Origin: Frischella perrara | Lineage (GTDB): Bacteria; Pseudomonadota; Gammaproteobacteria; Enterobacterales; Orbaceae | DNA length: 64,000 nucleotides | Reading direction: 5' to 3' | Assembly: GCF_000807275.1 (NCBI RefSeq) | Contig: NZ_CP009056.1 | Location: 744,001-808,000 of the forward strand | Shown: one piece after another, positions 55,256 to 64,000 of the stretch | How the letters are laid out: every line of letters begins with the position of its first letter | Numbering within the stretch: position 1 is the first letter of the stretch | Program-made: the position numbers and the translations under genes | The notes under the pieces: model-generated | What the model was told of the DNA's origin: nothing | Database searches by the model: none | The model's input: the letters and a program-made list of their open reading frames with translations, nothing else

Positions 55256-57199
55256 TTATGATTCATCAATTGACAGTATTTTAACAATAATACTAGAGTT
55301 GTTATCCTTTATTTCATTAATTGTTACCGTTAATACATCGAGTAACGTATAAGCTGTTTGTTGTTTTATGATAATCTCACCTGAATCAGGTTGCGCTATA
55401 ATTTCATTTCGCACAGGATGAATTAAAGATAGAGGTAAAAAAGCAATGGCTCCAATTTCTAATAATTTTACTTTAGCACCACCACGATTAATATCAATTA
55501 TTTCAGCAGTATAAGTTTGCCCAATTTTATTTGTTAGATATTGGCAATATAGCTTTTGATTAATATCACGTTCGGCCATCCGCTGTGCTCTACGTCGTTC
55601 ATTCATATTCGTTAGAATGCTTAAATCTAGGGGATTAGCCGGTTGCTTAAGAATAAGCGATTTAAGTAAACGATGATTAACTAAATCACCATATTTTCTA
55701 ATTGGTGAAGTCCACGTAGCATAAGCATTAAAACCCATTCCATAATGGGAATTAGGCTCTAAAGAAAAATCAGCCATGGAAAGATAACGTCTTAATCGAT
55801 GTTCCAATAATGGGTTATTATCAATCAATTTACGTAGTGATTTGTAACCATCGAATGAAGATAATTGTTCTTTATTAAAACCATTAATTTTAAATTCATC
55901 TAATAATTTGACAACACAATCAAGATACTTGTTTTCAAAACCATTATGAGTGTTATAAATTGCAGTGCCGTATTGAGTACTGATTTTTTCTGTAAATGCT
56001 TGATTAGCAATCACCATAATTTCTTCGACAATCTTATGAGCAATACGTTTGCTTTTTTTGACAATGTTTATTAACTGATTTTCATTATTAAATATAAAAT
56101 CATATTCATGATTTTCTTTAAACAATAGAGCATGCTCAGCTCGCCACTGTGTTCTAATCGTGGCTAATTGTTGGAAAAGAGTAAGTTGTTTATGAAGCGA
56201 AGGAAAATCGTTTGAAAAGGGGATATCTTTTTCAATAAAATCAGACACTTCATCATAACTTAATTTTGCTTTGGAGCGAATCCAAGCTAAACAGAACTCT
56301 GTCGCTGAATGGATAATTTCACCTTGAGGTGAAATAGTGATTTTTGCGACAACAGATGCTCTTTTTTCATTAGCTTTTAATGAACAGAGATCATTAGCTA
56401 ATGCTTGTGGAAGCATAGACACAGTATAATTAGGTAAATAGGTAGTAAAACAACGTTGCATTGCTTGTTGATTTATTTCACTATCACTAGAAAAGTAGGT
56501 ACTAGGGTCGGCAATAGCAACTGAAACACAAAATTGATTATTTTCATTAGTCGTAATCGTGATAGCATCATCCATATCTAACGTTTCTTTACTATCAATG
56601 GTAAAAAAATCAACTTCAGTTAAATCTTGTCTCAATAGTGATTCAGCTTCATTTAATGAAAATGCATCATCAATAGGTGCGCTAGCTTCTAGGTTATGAC
56701 GCGCTAGAGTCTTTAACCAAAGTAGATTTGGTGATGATTCTTCAGCAATAAACTGTAAGGCTTCTGCAACAAATAAATGTTTATCGTTATCTAAAGCATG
56801 AGTAATTAATTTAGCTTTAACCCAGTCGCCTGCTTTGAGTTGTTGAGTAAACTCAGGGTTAAACTTACATTTGATAAAAATATTATCTACATTTTCAGGT
56901 ATAATGACCATTGCTTTATTTTTAAAATCAATCTTACCTAAAAACTCAGATAATGAGGACTCAACAAGTGTTTCTGGTTCAAAAGATTCCTTTTCATTTT
57001 TAGTGATAATTTGACCTGATACCTTATCGCCATCAATGACGTTTTTCATTTGAGTCGCGGGAATAAAATAACTCTTCTTGTTTTCTGTTTCTAGAAAACC
57101 ATAGCCCTTTGCATGAGCGCGAACAGTACCTTCTACTCTTGGAGTTTGTTGATGGAGTTGTTGTTTTAGTTGTGCCAATAGTGAATTATTCTGTAACAT
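55256..57199 (-). CDS. rnb: ribonuclease II
   Basis: 647 residues, typical of RNase II. N-terminal cold-shock domains (KGYGFLETENKKSYFIP near 31), the RNB catalytic motif DMDDA near 207, and a C-terminal S1 domain. It degrades mRNA from the 3' end. Start MLQNNSLLAQLKQQLH resembles the E. coli start. Confidence 0.95.
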   Translation of the reverse strand: MLQNNSLLAQLKQQLHQQTPRVEGTVRAHAKGYGFLETENKKSYFIPATQMKNVIDGDKVSGQIITKNEKESFEPETLVESSLSEFLGKIDFKNKAMVIIPENVDNIFIKCKFNPEFTQQLKAGDWVKAKLITHALDNDKHLFVAEALQFIAEESSPNLLWLKTLARHNLEASAPIDDAFSLNEAESLLRQDLTEVDFFTIDSKETLDMDDAITITTNENNQFCVSVAIADPSTYFSSDSEINQQAMQRCFTTYLPNYTVSMLPQALANDLCSLKANEKRASVVAKITISPQGEIIHSATEFCLAWIRSKAKLSYDEVSDFIEKDIPFSNDFPSLHKQLTLFQQLATIRTQWRAEHALLFKENHEYDFIFNNENQLINIVKKSKRIAHKIVEEIMVIANQAFTEKISTQYGTAIYNTHNGFENKYLDCVVKLLDEFKINGFNKEQLSSFDGYKSLRKLIDNNPLLEHRLRRYLSMADFSLEPNSHYGMGFNAYATWTSPIRKYGDLVNHRLLKSLILKQPANPLDLSILTNMNERRRAQRMAERDINQKLYCQYLTNKIGQTYTAEIIDINRGGAKVKLLEIGAIAFLPLSLIHPVRNEIIAQPDSGEIIIKQQTAYTLLDVLTVTINEIKDNNSSIIVKILSIDES

Positions 57200-57395
57200 A
57201 ATTTAAACAGTTATCATTGAAGTACAGAAATTTTATCATATCTTCATAAATATGTCTGAATTTGTCGACCTAGATTCCAATTACTGATTGTTTTATTCAC
57301 TTATTTCATTTGTAAGTATATTAAAATACGAAAAAGCTAATTTCTTTTTAACGATATATAATGTAATCATCTCTTATTAAGGTATTTAATTTTTC

Positions 57396-58154
57396 ATGAA
57401 ACTAAATTATAAAATTCAAGGTAGTGGGCAGCCAGTTATTTTATTACATGGTTTATTTGGTAGTATGGATAATTTGGGCGTTATCGGTCGGGCGTTAATG
57501 GACGATTTTCAGGTTATCCAAGTTGATTTACGTAACCACGGGTTTTCACCTTGGTCGGATGATATGAATTACACTTTAATGGCGCAAGATATTCAATCGT
57601 TAATTACTTTATTATCACTGCAAAATGTCATTATTATTGGTCATTCAATGGGTGGAAAGGTTGCAATGCATTTAACAGAATTATTACCAGATAGGATAAA
57701 AGTACTGATTGTACTTGATATTGCTCCTGTAAGTTATACTTCTGATTCTCATCGCCAAGTTTTTCGAGCAATTAATGCTTGTACTAGCTATGTAGATGGT
57801 AATCAACAGCCGAATGATCGTAAAAGTGTTCAGGCAATAATGAGTCATTATTTAAATTTTTCAACAATTCAATTTTTATTAAAATCTTATAAATCAGAAC
57901 ATTGGTTATTTAATTTTCAAGCTATAGAACAACATTATGGCGACATTTGTAGTTGGCAACAGATAACACCTTACTACCATTCAACGCTATTTATCAGAGG
58001 CGGCAATTCGGATTATATTCAACCAGATTATTATACTGATATTCTTAACCAATTCCCTTATTCCGTTATCGAAACAATTGAAGGGGCGGGGCACAATGTT
58101 CATAATGAAAAACCTGAACAAGTCATAAGTCTGATTAAGCAATGGATCATGTAA
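57396..58154 (+). CDS. ybfF: alpha/beta-hydrolase esterase YbfF-like
   Basis: 252 residues. Nucleophile elbow GHSMGGK near 89, oxyanion motif LLHGLFGSMDNL near 17, and a catalytic His in GAGHNVHNEKP near the end. YbfF-type esterases cleave acyl thioesters and short esters. Single gene, divergent from rnb. Confidence 0.88.
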   Translation: MKLNYKIQGSGQPVILLHGLFGSMDNLGVIGRALMDDFQVIQVDLRNHGFSPWSDDMNYTLMAQDIQSLITLLSLQNVIIIGHSMGGKVAMHLTELLPDRIKVLIVLDIAPVSYTSDSHRQVFRAINACTSYVDGNQQPNDRKSVQAIMSHYLNFSTIQFLLKSYKSEHWLFNFQAIEQHYGDICSWQQITPYYHSTLFIRGGNSDYIQPDYYTDILNQFPYSVIETIEGAGHNVHNEKPEQVISLIKQWIM

Positions 58155-58454
58155 AAATAAAGAAAAGTAGTGATCCATAATTAATCGAATAATCTGCTTT
58201 AATAATCCAATTTGACCAATCCGATTTTTAATTAATTTATTATGACAATAAGCTATTTTAATGTATAATTGTTGCGTTTTATTTGAAGATCATCATTTCA
58301 TGTTTCGTACGGCTAATGAGAGCTTTATTTATGATTTCTTGTAATGCTATATCTCATCCTATTCATGTTTGCTGCCTCAGGATTTTTTTGATAGTGCTGT
58401 CATTAGTCGTAACAATGATGATCCTTATGTTTATTTATATGATGGAGAATTACA
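58155..58454. other. pnp leader region
   Basis: 300 bp before pnp; no rpsO precedes it, unlike E. coli. A 14-codon frame at 58299 may be chance. No clear RNase III-type stem was identified by eye. Confidence 0.4.
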
Positions 58455-60560
58455 TTGTTTAAACCAGTTAGTCAAAAATTCCAATATGGTCGTCATACAG
58501 TTACGTTAGAAACCGGTATTATGGCACGTCAGGCAACAGCAGCTGTTATGGTCAATATGGATGATACAGCAGTATTTGTAACAGTGGTTGCTGATAAAAA
58601 AGTTAAAGAAGGGCAAGACTTTTTTCCATTGACTGTCAACTATCAAGAGCGTACTTATGCTGCTGGTCGTATTCCTGGTGGCTTTTTTAAGCGTGAAGGA
58701 CGTCCTAGCGAAGGTGAAACCTTAATTGCACGTTTGATCGATCGTCCATTACGTCCTTTATTCCCTGAAGGATTTGTGAATGAAATCCAAATTATAGCGA
58801 CTGTTGTGTCAGTAAACCCACAAGTAAGCCCTGATTTAGTTGCTATGATCGGTGCATCAGCAGCATTATGCTTATCAGGTGTACCTTTTCATGGTCCAAT
58901 TGGTGCAGCGAGAGTAGGTTTTATTGATGATGAATTTGTATTAAATCCGTTAGTTAATGAATTACCAAAAAGCCGTTTAGATTTAGTTGTAGCGGGTACA
59001 GATAGTGCAGTGTTAATGGTTGAATCTGAAGCTGATTTATTAACAGAAGAACAAATGCTTGCAGCAGTAGTATTTGGTCATGAACAACAACAAGTTGTTA
59101 TAAATAATATTAATGAGTTTGTTGCAAAAGCAGATGTCGAAAAATGGGATTGGGTTGCACCAGCAAAAAATGAAGCCCTTTACAATGCAGTAGCTGAATT
59201 GGCTAAAGAGCGAATTGGTGAAGCTTATCGCATTACTCAAAAACAAGATCGTTATGCACAAATTGACCAAATTAAAGAAGATGTTCTAGCTGCATTAAAA
59301 GCTGAAAATGAAGAATTAAATGAAGTCGAAATATTAAATATAATTACAGATATTGAAAGTCAAACCGTACGTCAACGTGTATTAGCCGGTGAACTGCGTA
59401 TTGATGGACGAGAAAAAGATATGATTCGAGCATTAGATGTTCGAACTAATGTATTACCAAGAACACATGGTAGTGCACTATTTACTCGTGGAGAAACTCA
59501 AGCATTAGTTACAGCCACTTTAGGTACTGAACGTGATGCACAAATTATAGATGAACTAACAGGTGAAGTGACTGATCGGTTCTTATTCCATTATAATTTC
59601 CCTCCTTATTCAGTAGGTGAAACGGGTATGGTAGGTTCGCCTAAACGCCGTGAAATCGGTCATGGTCGTTTAGCAAAACGTGGCGTAGCGGCTGTTATGC
59701 CTAAACCAAGTGAATTCCCTTATACTGTACGCGTGGTATCAGAAATCACTGAATCTAATGGTTCTTCTTCAATGGCTTCCGTATGTGGTGCCTCTCTAGC
59801 TTTAATGGATGCGGGTGTACCAATTAAAGCATCTGTTGCAGGTATTGCAATGGGGCTAGTAAAAGAAGGTGATAATTTTGTAGTATTATCTGATATTTTA
59901 GGCGATGAAGATCATTTAGGCGATATGGATTTTAAAGTTGCAGGTACGAGTGAAGGTGTAAGTGCATTGCAAATGGATATTAAAATCGAAGGTATTACTA
60001 AAGAAATCATGCAAATTGCCTTAAATCAGGCCAAAGGTGCACGTTTACACATTTTAAATGTGATGGAACAAGCAATAAATCGTCCTCGTGAGGAAATTTC
60101 AGAGTTTGCTCCACGCATTTATACCATGAAAATCAATCCAGAAAAAATACGTGATGTTATTGGTAAAGGCGGTGCAACAATTCGTGCGCTGACTGAAGAG
60201 ACCGGAACCACGGTTGAAATTGATGATGATGGTACAGTTAAAATTGCTGCTTCAGATGGCAATAAAGCTAAGGCAGCAATGCAACGCATCAATGAATTAA
60301 CTGCGGAAGTTGAAGTCGGACAAATTTATAATGGTAAAGTTGTTCGTATCGTAGACTTTGGTGCTTTTGTATCGATCATCGGTGGGAAAGAAGGCTTAGT
60401 TCATGTTTCACAAATTGCCGATCATCGCGTTGAAAAAGTAACTGATGTTCTATCTGTAGGGCAAGAAGTGCCAGTCAAAGTACTTGAAATTGATCGTCAA
60501 GGGCGTATACGTTTGAGTATTAAAGATGCTATCACTAATGATAGTGAGCAATCTGAGTAA
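58455..60560 (+). CDS. pnp: polynucleotide phosphorylase
   Basis: 701 residues, TTG start with GGAG at the right distance. Two RNase PH domains, a KH domain ([15 protein letters not shown] near 567) and an S1 domain ([15 protein letters not shown] near 630). It degrades RNA from the 3' end by phosphorolysis and is part of the degradosome. pnp-nlpI-deaD order as in E. coli. Confidence 0.97.
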   Translation: MFKPVSQKFQYGRHTVTLETGIMARQATAAVMVNMDDTAVFVTVVADKKVKEGQDFFPLTVNYQERTYAAGRIPGGFFKREGRPSEGETLIARLIDRPLRPLFPEGFVNEIQIIATVVSVNPQVSPDLVAMIGASAALCLSGVPFHGPIGAARVGFIDDEFVLNPLVNELPKSRLDLVVAGTDSAVLMVESEADLLTEEQMLAAVVFGHEQQQVVINNINEFVAKADVEKWDWVAPAKNEALYNAVAELAKERIGEAYRITQKQDRYAQIDQIKEDVLAALKAENEELNEVEILNIITDIESQTVRQRVLAGELRIDGREKDMIRALDVRTNVLPRTHGSALFTRGETQALVTATLGTERDAQIIDELTGEVTDRFLFHYNFPPYSVGETGMVGSPKRREIGHGRLAKRGVAAVMPKPSEFPYTVRVVSEITESNGSSSMASVCGASLALMDAGVPIKASVAGIAMGLVKEGDNFVVLSDILGDEDHLGDMDFKVAGTSEGVSALQMDIKIEGITKEIMQIALNQAKGARLHILNVMEQAINRPREEISEFAPRIYTMKINPEKIRDVIGKGGATIRALTEETGTTVEIDDDGTVKIAASDGNKAKAAMQRINELTAEVEVGQIYNGKVVRIVDFGAFVSIIGGKEGLVHVSQIADHRVEKVTDVLSVGQEVPVKVLEIDRQGRIRLSIKDAITNDSEQSE

Positions 60561-60640
60561 AAACGCTAACTTTAAGCAGAAATATTAATACTGACCATCT
60601 TACGATGGTTGGTTTAATTAGAAATGGATACGGGTATTTT

Positions 60641-61519
60641 ATGAATTTATATTACTGGAAATCATTTTGGTTTTTATTTTTTACCATTATTTTTTCTGGT
60701 GGTATAACCGGTTGCCAGATGTTTCAAAATGATTCAGAACCACTTTTGGCAATACCGAGGCAAGTCTCATATGACAATGAAGCAAAAATTGCAAAATTAA
60801 GTCAGCAGTTATATATTAAAGATCTTGATAATGAAACAAAAATACAGTTACTTTATCAACGAGCGATACTATATGATGCAATAGGTTTAAGAGCCTTTGC
60901 ACTGAGTGATTTTACGCATATTCTGAATATTGATAGTACTATACCTGATATTTATAATTATCTTGGTATTTATTCCGCAACAAATGGTGATTACGATGCA
61001 TCGTTTATGGCATTTAACACTGCGGAAGAAATTGATCCAGAATTTCAATATACTTATATCAATCGAGCGCTTGCTTTATACCAATATCAACGATATGAAC
61101 CTGCGTTACATGATATATTAACCTTTTATAAATTTGATACAAATGATCCTATGAGGCTGTTATGGGTTTATCTTATAGCTGAAAAATTGGATCAAGATAA
61201 AGCAAAATCTCTATTAGTTGACGGTTATAATCGACTCACTGATAAAACTGTATGGGGAAGCGATATCGTAGCTTTCTATCTTGGAAAAATTAGTGAAAAA
61301 CAATTAATGAGCAATTTACAACAAGGTGTTGAAACAAATTATGTTTTAGCTCAACGCCTATGTGAAACGTATTTTTACTTAGGGAAATATTTCCAAAGTA
61401 AAGGTAATAATAAACGTGCCGAAGTGATGTTTAAGTATGCATTAGCGAATAATGTCTATAATTATTTGGAACACAAACAGGCACTCTTTGAATTAACACA
61501 ACTTACTGATAAAAAGTAA
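60641..61519 (+). CDS. nlpI: lipoprotein NlpI
   Basis: About 292 residues from ATG 60641. Signal with lipobox ITGC (C25), then TPR repeats (QLLYQRAILYDAIG, NYLGIYSATNGDYDASF, INRALALYQYQRYE). It is an outer-membrane adaptor for peptidoglycan hydrolases and the protease Prc. The longer frame from 60605 has a poor site. Confidence 0.92.
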   Translation: MNLYYWKSFWFLFFTIIFSGGITGCQMFQNDSEPLLAIPRQVSYDNEAKIAKLSQQLYIKDLDNETKIQLLYQRAILYDAIGLRAFALSDFTHILNIDSTIPDIYNYLGIYSATNGDYDASFMAFNTAEEIDPEFQYTYINRALALYQYQRYEPALHDILTFYKFDTNDPMRLLWVYLIAEKLDQDKAKSLLVDGYNRLTDKTVWGSDIVAFYLGKISEKQLMSNLQQGVETNYVLAQRLCETYFYLGKYFQSKGNNKRAEVMFKYALANNVYNYLEHKQALFELTQLTDKK

Positions 61520-61847
61520 GTTGTATTAGGTCATGCCAGTAAAAATGTGAATATTAGTTATAGCAGCGTTCTTTATTTAACCATCTGATGGAATTAGTAT
61601 AAATTGTATAATTAGTCTTTTAAAGGTTTAACAATATAGCTCAAGGCACATTGAGTGATTTATTGAGAATTAACTAAATTTAGATAATCCAATTTAGTAA
61701 CTTTAAAATTGGTATTTTTATTCTAAGACAATTTATCAAAGATATCAGATGTTTTGTTATTTTTTGGGTGAGTTGTACTATTCATTACGTAAGCTGGCAT
61801 TATTAGTAGTTAACAACTGTATTTATGCAGTTTAAAAGCGAGTTTAC
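61520..61847. other. deaD leader region
   Basis: 328 bp between nlpI and deaD. A long leader is usual for this cold-shock gene. No distinct motif seen. Confidence 0.4.
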
Positions 61848-63662
61848 ATGACAAAAGAAATTTCTTTTATTGACCTTGGTTTAACCGAGGAAATCCTAAA
61901 CGCATTAAATGATCTTGGTTTTACAAAACCATCTCCAATTCAATCAGAATGTATCCCACTTTTATTAAGTGGTGAAGATGTGCTAGGTATGGCACAAACA
62001 GGTAGTGGCAAAACAGCCGCATTTTCTATCCCTTTTTTAATGAAGGTCGATCCCACGTTAAAAGCGCCGCAAGTATTGGTACTTGCTCCGACACGAGAAT
62101 TAGCGATCCAAGTAGCCGAAGCATGTACGGATTATGCAAAATACATGAAAGGCGTTAAAGTAGTGGCGCTATATGGCGGGCAACGTTATGATGTACAACT
62201 TCGTGCATTAAAACAGGGTCCACAAATTGTAGTGGGAACACCAGGACGTTTACTTGATCACTTAAACAGAAAGACATTAGATCTCTCTAATTTACAAGGT
62301 TTAGTTTTAGATGAAGCTGACGAAATGTTGCGTATGGGCTTTATTGATGATGTTGAAAGTATAATGGCAGCGATCCCAGACGATCATCAAACCGCATTGT
62401 TTTCTGCAACTATGCCAGCGCCAATTCGTCGTATTACAAAACGATTTATGCACCACCCACAAGAAGTACAGATAAAATCGACTAACCAAACAGCACCAGA
62501 TATTGATCAAAGCTATTGGCTTGTTAGAGGTGTTCGTAAAAATGAAGCATTAATTCGTTTTTTAGAAGCAGAAGATTTTGATGCAGCAATTATATTTGTA
62601 CGTACTAAATCAGCTACTCTTGAAGTCGCCGATGTACTTGAACAACATGGCTATAATAGTGCTGCATTGAATGGAGATATGACCCAACAATTACGTGAAC
62701 AGACATTAGATCGCTTACGCAACGGTCGATTAGATATTCTAATTGCCACAGATGTTGCTGCACGTGGTCTTGACGTTGAGCGAATTAGTCTAGTAATTAA
62801 CTATGACATTACATTAGACTCTGAATCTTATGTACATCGTATTGGTCGTACCGGACGTGCGGGTCGTGCTGGTAGAGCAGTCTTATTTGTTGATAGTCGT
62901 GAACGTCGCTTATTACGTAATATTGAACAGACTATCAAGAAATCGATTCCGGAAGTTCAGTTACCGAATAAAGAACTTTTAGAACAACGTCGTCTTGCTA
63001 AATTCTCACAACGTGTGGCACAAGAAATTGAAGCAGCAGATTTAGATAATTACCGAGAAATATTGCCAAAACTATTGCAAAGTGATCAAACTGATATGGA
63101 AACTTTAGCTGCGGCATTATTAAAACTAGCTCAAGGAGAGCGTCCATTAATTTTACCACCGGATCCAGAATTTAAACCATCACGAACAGAACGAGATCGT
63201 TATGAACGTGGTGAGCGTCGATTAAAAGGTGATAAACGTGAAACACCTAAGCGTCGTGAACGCCGTGATGTTGGTGAGATGGATCTTTATCGTATTGAAG
63301 TAGGTAAAGAAAATGGCGTTGATGTTCGTAATATTGTTGGGGCAATAGCGAATGAAGGTAATATCAGCAGCCGTTATATTGGCAACATTAAACTTTATGA
63401 AAAATACTCAACGGTTGAATTGCCAAAAGATATGCCAAATGATTTACTACGCCATTTTGAAACGGTTCGTGTAATGAACATCCCAATGAATATGCGTTTA
63501 GTTGATAATTCAAGAGACAATAAAAAAGCTGGTCGTCGCTCAACAAGTCGTAAAGACGACAGTATGTTTGATGACATGCCTAAACGTCGCACTAAATCTA
63601 ACGCTAAAAATAGCGAAAAAGATAATTTCTCTAGACGGAAATCATCACGTAAATCTTCTTAA
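61848..63662 (+). CDS. deaD: ATP-dependent RNA helicase DeaD (CsdA)
   Basis: 604 residues. AQTGSGKT near 49, PTRELA, DEAD near 156, SAT, and [13 protein letters not shown] in the second RecA domain, then an RNA-binding DbpA-type domain ([22 protein letters not shown] near 490) and a basic Arg/Lys tail. It helps ribosome assembly and mRNA decay in the cold. Confidence 0.97.
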   Translation: MTKEISFIDLGLTEEILNALNDLGFTKPSPIQSECIPLLLSGEDVLGMAQTGSGKTAAFSIPFLMKVDPTLKAPQVLVLAPTRELAIQVAEACTDYAKYMKGVKVVALYGGQRYDVQLRALKQGPQIVVGTPGRLLDHLNRKTLDLSNLQGLVLDEADEMLRMGFIDDVESIMAAIPDDHQTALFSATMPAPIRRITKRFMHHPQEVQIKSTNQTAPDIDQSYWLVRGVRKNEALIRFLEAEDFDAAIIFVRTKSATLEVADVLEQHGYNSAALNGDMTQQLREQTLDRLRNGRLDILIATDVAARGLDVERISLVINYDITLDSESYVHRIGRTGRAGRAGRAVLFVDSRERRLLRNIEQTIKKSIPEVQLPNKELLEQRRLAKFSQRVAQEIEAADLDNYREILPKLLQSDQTDMETLAAALLKLAQGERPLILPPDPEFKPSRTERDRYERGERRLKGDKRETPKRRERRDVGEMDLYRIEVGKENGVDVRNIVGAIANEGNISSRYIGNIKLYEKYSTVELPKDMPNDLLRHFETVRVMNIPMNMRLVDNSRDNKKAGRRSTSRKDDSMFDDMPKRRTKSNAKNSEKDNFSRRKSSRKSS

Positions 63663-63688
63663 GCACTGATTTAAAACAGATTAATAAA

Positions 63689-63720
63689 AAACCCGGATTA
63701 AGATCATTCGGGTTTTTTTA
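63689..63720. terminator. bidirectional terminator, deaD / pssA
   Basis: AAAACCCG/CGGGTTTT stem with a 13-nt loop followed by T's (and preceded by A's), between convergent genes. Confidence 0.85.
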
Positions 63721-63745
63721 TTCAAAATTATAAGTACTTATTGAC

Positions 63746-64000
63746 TTAAAGTAAGCGTTTAATGAGTCGATCTACACGAATTCGGCTTAAACGATTAATT
63801 AATTTTTGTACTTGTTTTGGATAGAATTGACTAGCTTGAATTTGTTGGTAATGATTAATCAATAATGTTTTAACCCGAATCTCTTTTAGTTCTTGTTTGA
63901 ATTTATTAGTTAATTGTTGTTTAGGATCATGTATCAATAATCCATTTTCTAAATCCAATCGCCAAGCTCTAGGATTAATATTATTACCAGTAATTAGTAC
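63746..64000 (-). CDS. pssA: CDP-diacylglycerol-serine O-phosphatidyltransferase, 3' end
   Basis: The gene enters from the right edge; about 85 C-terminal residues are visible. INPRAWRLDLENGLLIHDP and RIRVDRLIKRLL match E. coli PssA. It makes phosphatidylserine, the precursor of phosphatidylethanolamine. The TTG at 63958 is internal, not a start. Confidence 0.93.
   Translation of the reverse strand, partial: VLITGNNINPRAWRLDLENGLLIHDPKQQLTNKFKQELKEIRVKTLLINHYQQIQASQFYPKQVQKLINRLSRIRVDRLIKRLL

Noticed and set aside
1-64000. CRISPR array, tRNA or rRNA genes, intact insertion sequence
   Set aside because: No spaced direct repeats, cloverleaf or rRNA segments, or transposase frames were seen on reading both strands.

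Overview
The window is AT-rich gammaproteobacterial chromosome. Conserved blocks keep enterobacterial gene content and order (pnp-nlpI-deaD facing pssA; sspA-sspB; tamA-tamB; xseB-ispA-dxs; zapA-6S RNA-ygfA), but base composition and intergenic spacing look like a host-associated Orbaceae lineage such as Gilliamella or Frischella. That placement is inference from the protein sequences; no database search was run.

Left part (1 to about 14 kb): accessory and defence island. It opens with the 3' part of a P4/D5-type primase-helicase, followed by iteron-like repeats. A minus-strand block then encodes a KAP-type P-loop NTPase, a SIR2-domain protein and a HerA-type ATPase (a SIR2-HerA anti-phage pair with an added NTPase). 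Next come an SF1 helicase cut to its N-terminal part, its HAD-phosphatase neighbour, and a decayed HNH nuclease gene that looks like a phosphorothioate-DNA sensor. An NTF2-like protein, an HrgA-family protein with a PD-(D/E)XK-like signature and small orphan genes complete the island.

14 to 17.5 kb: a MerR regulator sits divergent to a stand-alone, diverged LepA/EF-4 paralogue. A MerR-type dyad lies in the promoter between them, and an EamA transporter follows.

18 to 26.3 kb: an SOS-linked region. A perfect LexA box precedes two tandem antiterminator-Q-like genes. Each is followed by a TTGACA promoter and, about 200 nt later, an intrinsic terminator, the layout of a lambdoid late switch. Downstream are a 100-aa orphan, holin, T4-type lysozyme and overlapping Rz/Rz1 spanins, with no terminase, capsid or tail genes. 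Then come an orphan gene with an in-frame stop, a DUF6387-like gene behind a near-perfect LexA box, and umuDC behind a perfect LexA box. UmuD has Leu in place of the catalytic Ser. The module is either a prophage relic or a domesticated DNA-damage-triggered lysis device.

26.3 to 35.3 kb: metabolic and regulatory genes. A thiolase (AtoB-like) lacks two catalytic residues, and an AtoS-like kinase without its sensor half precedes AtoC. A sigma-54-type promoter and a palindromic upstream site lie before the thiolase. An RpiR regulator and a mannose-family PTS operon (IIA, IIB, IIC, IID, tyrosine phosphatase) follow.

35.3 to 64 kb: core genome. rplY, ygfA, 6S RNA, zapA, dxs, ispA and xseB are on the minus strand. 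hpt, tamA, tamB, yfcZ, sixA and recB are on the plus strand. Then come a MetE-like methyltransferase, lexA with two LexA boxes, sspAB, rnb, ybfF, pnp, nlpI and deaD, and the 3' end of pssA at the right edge.
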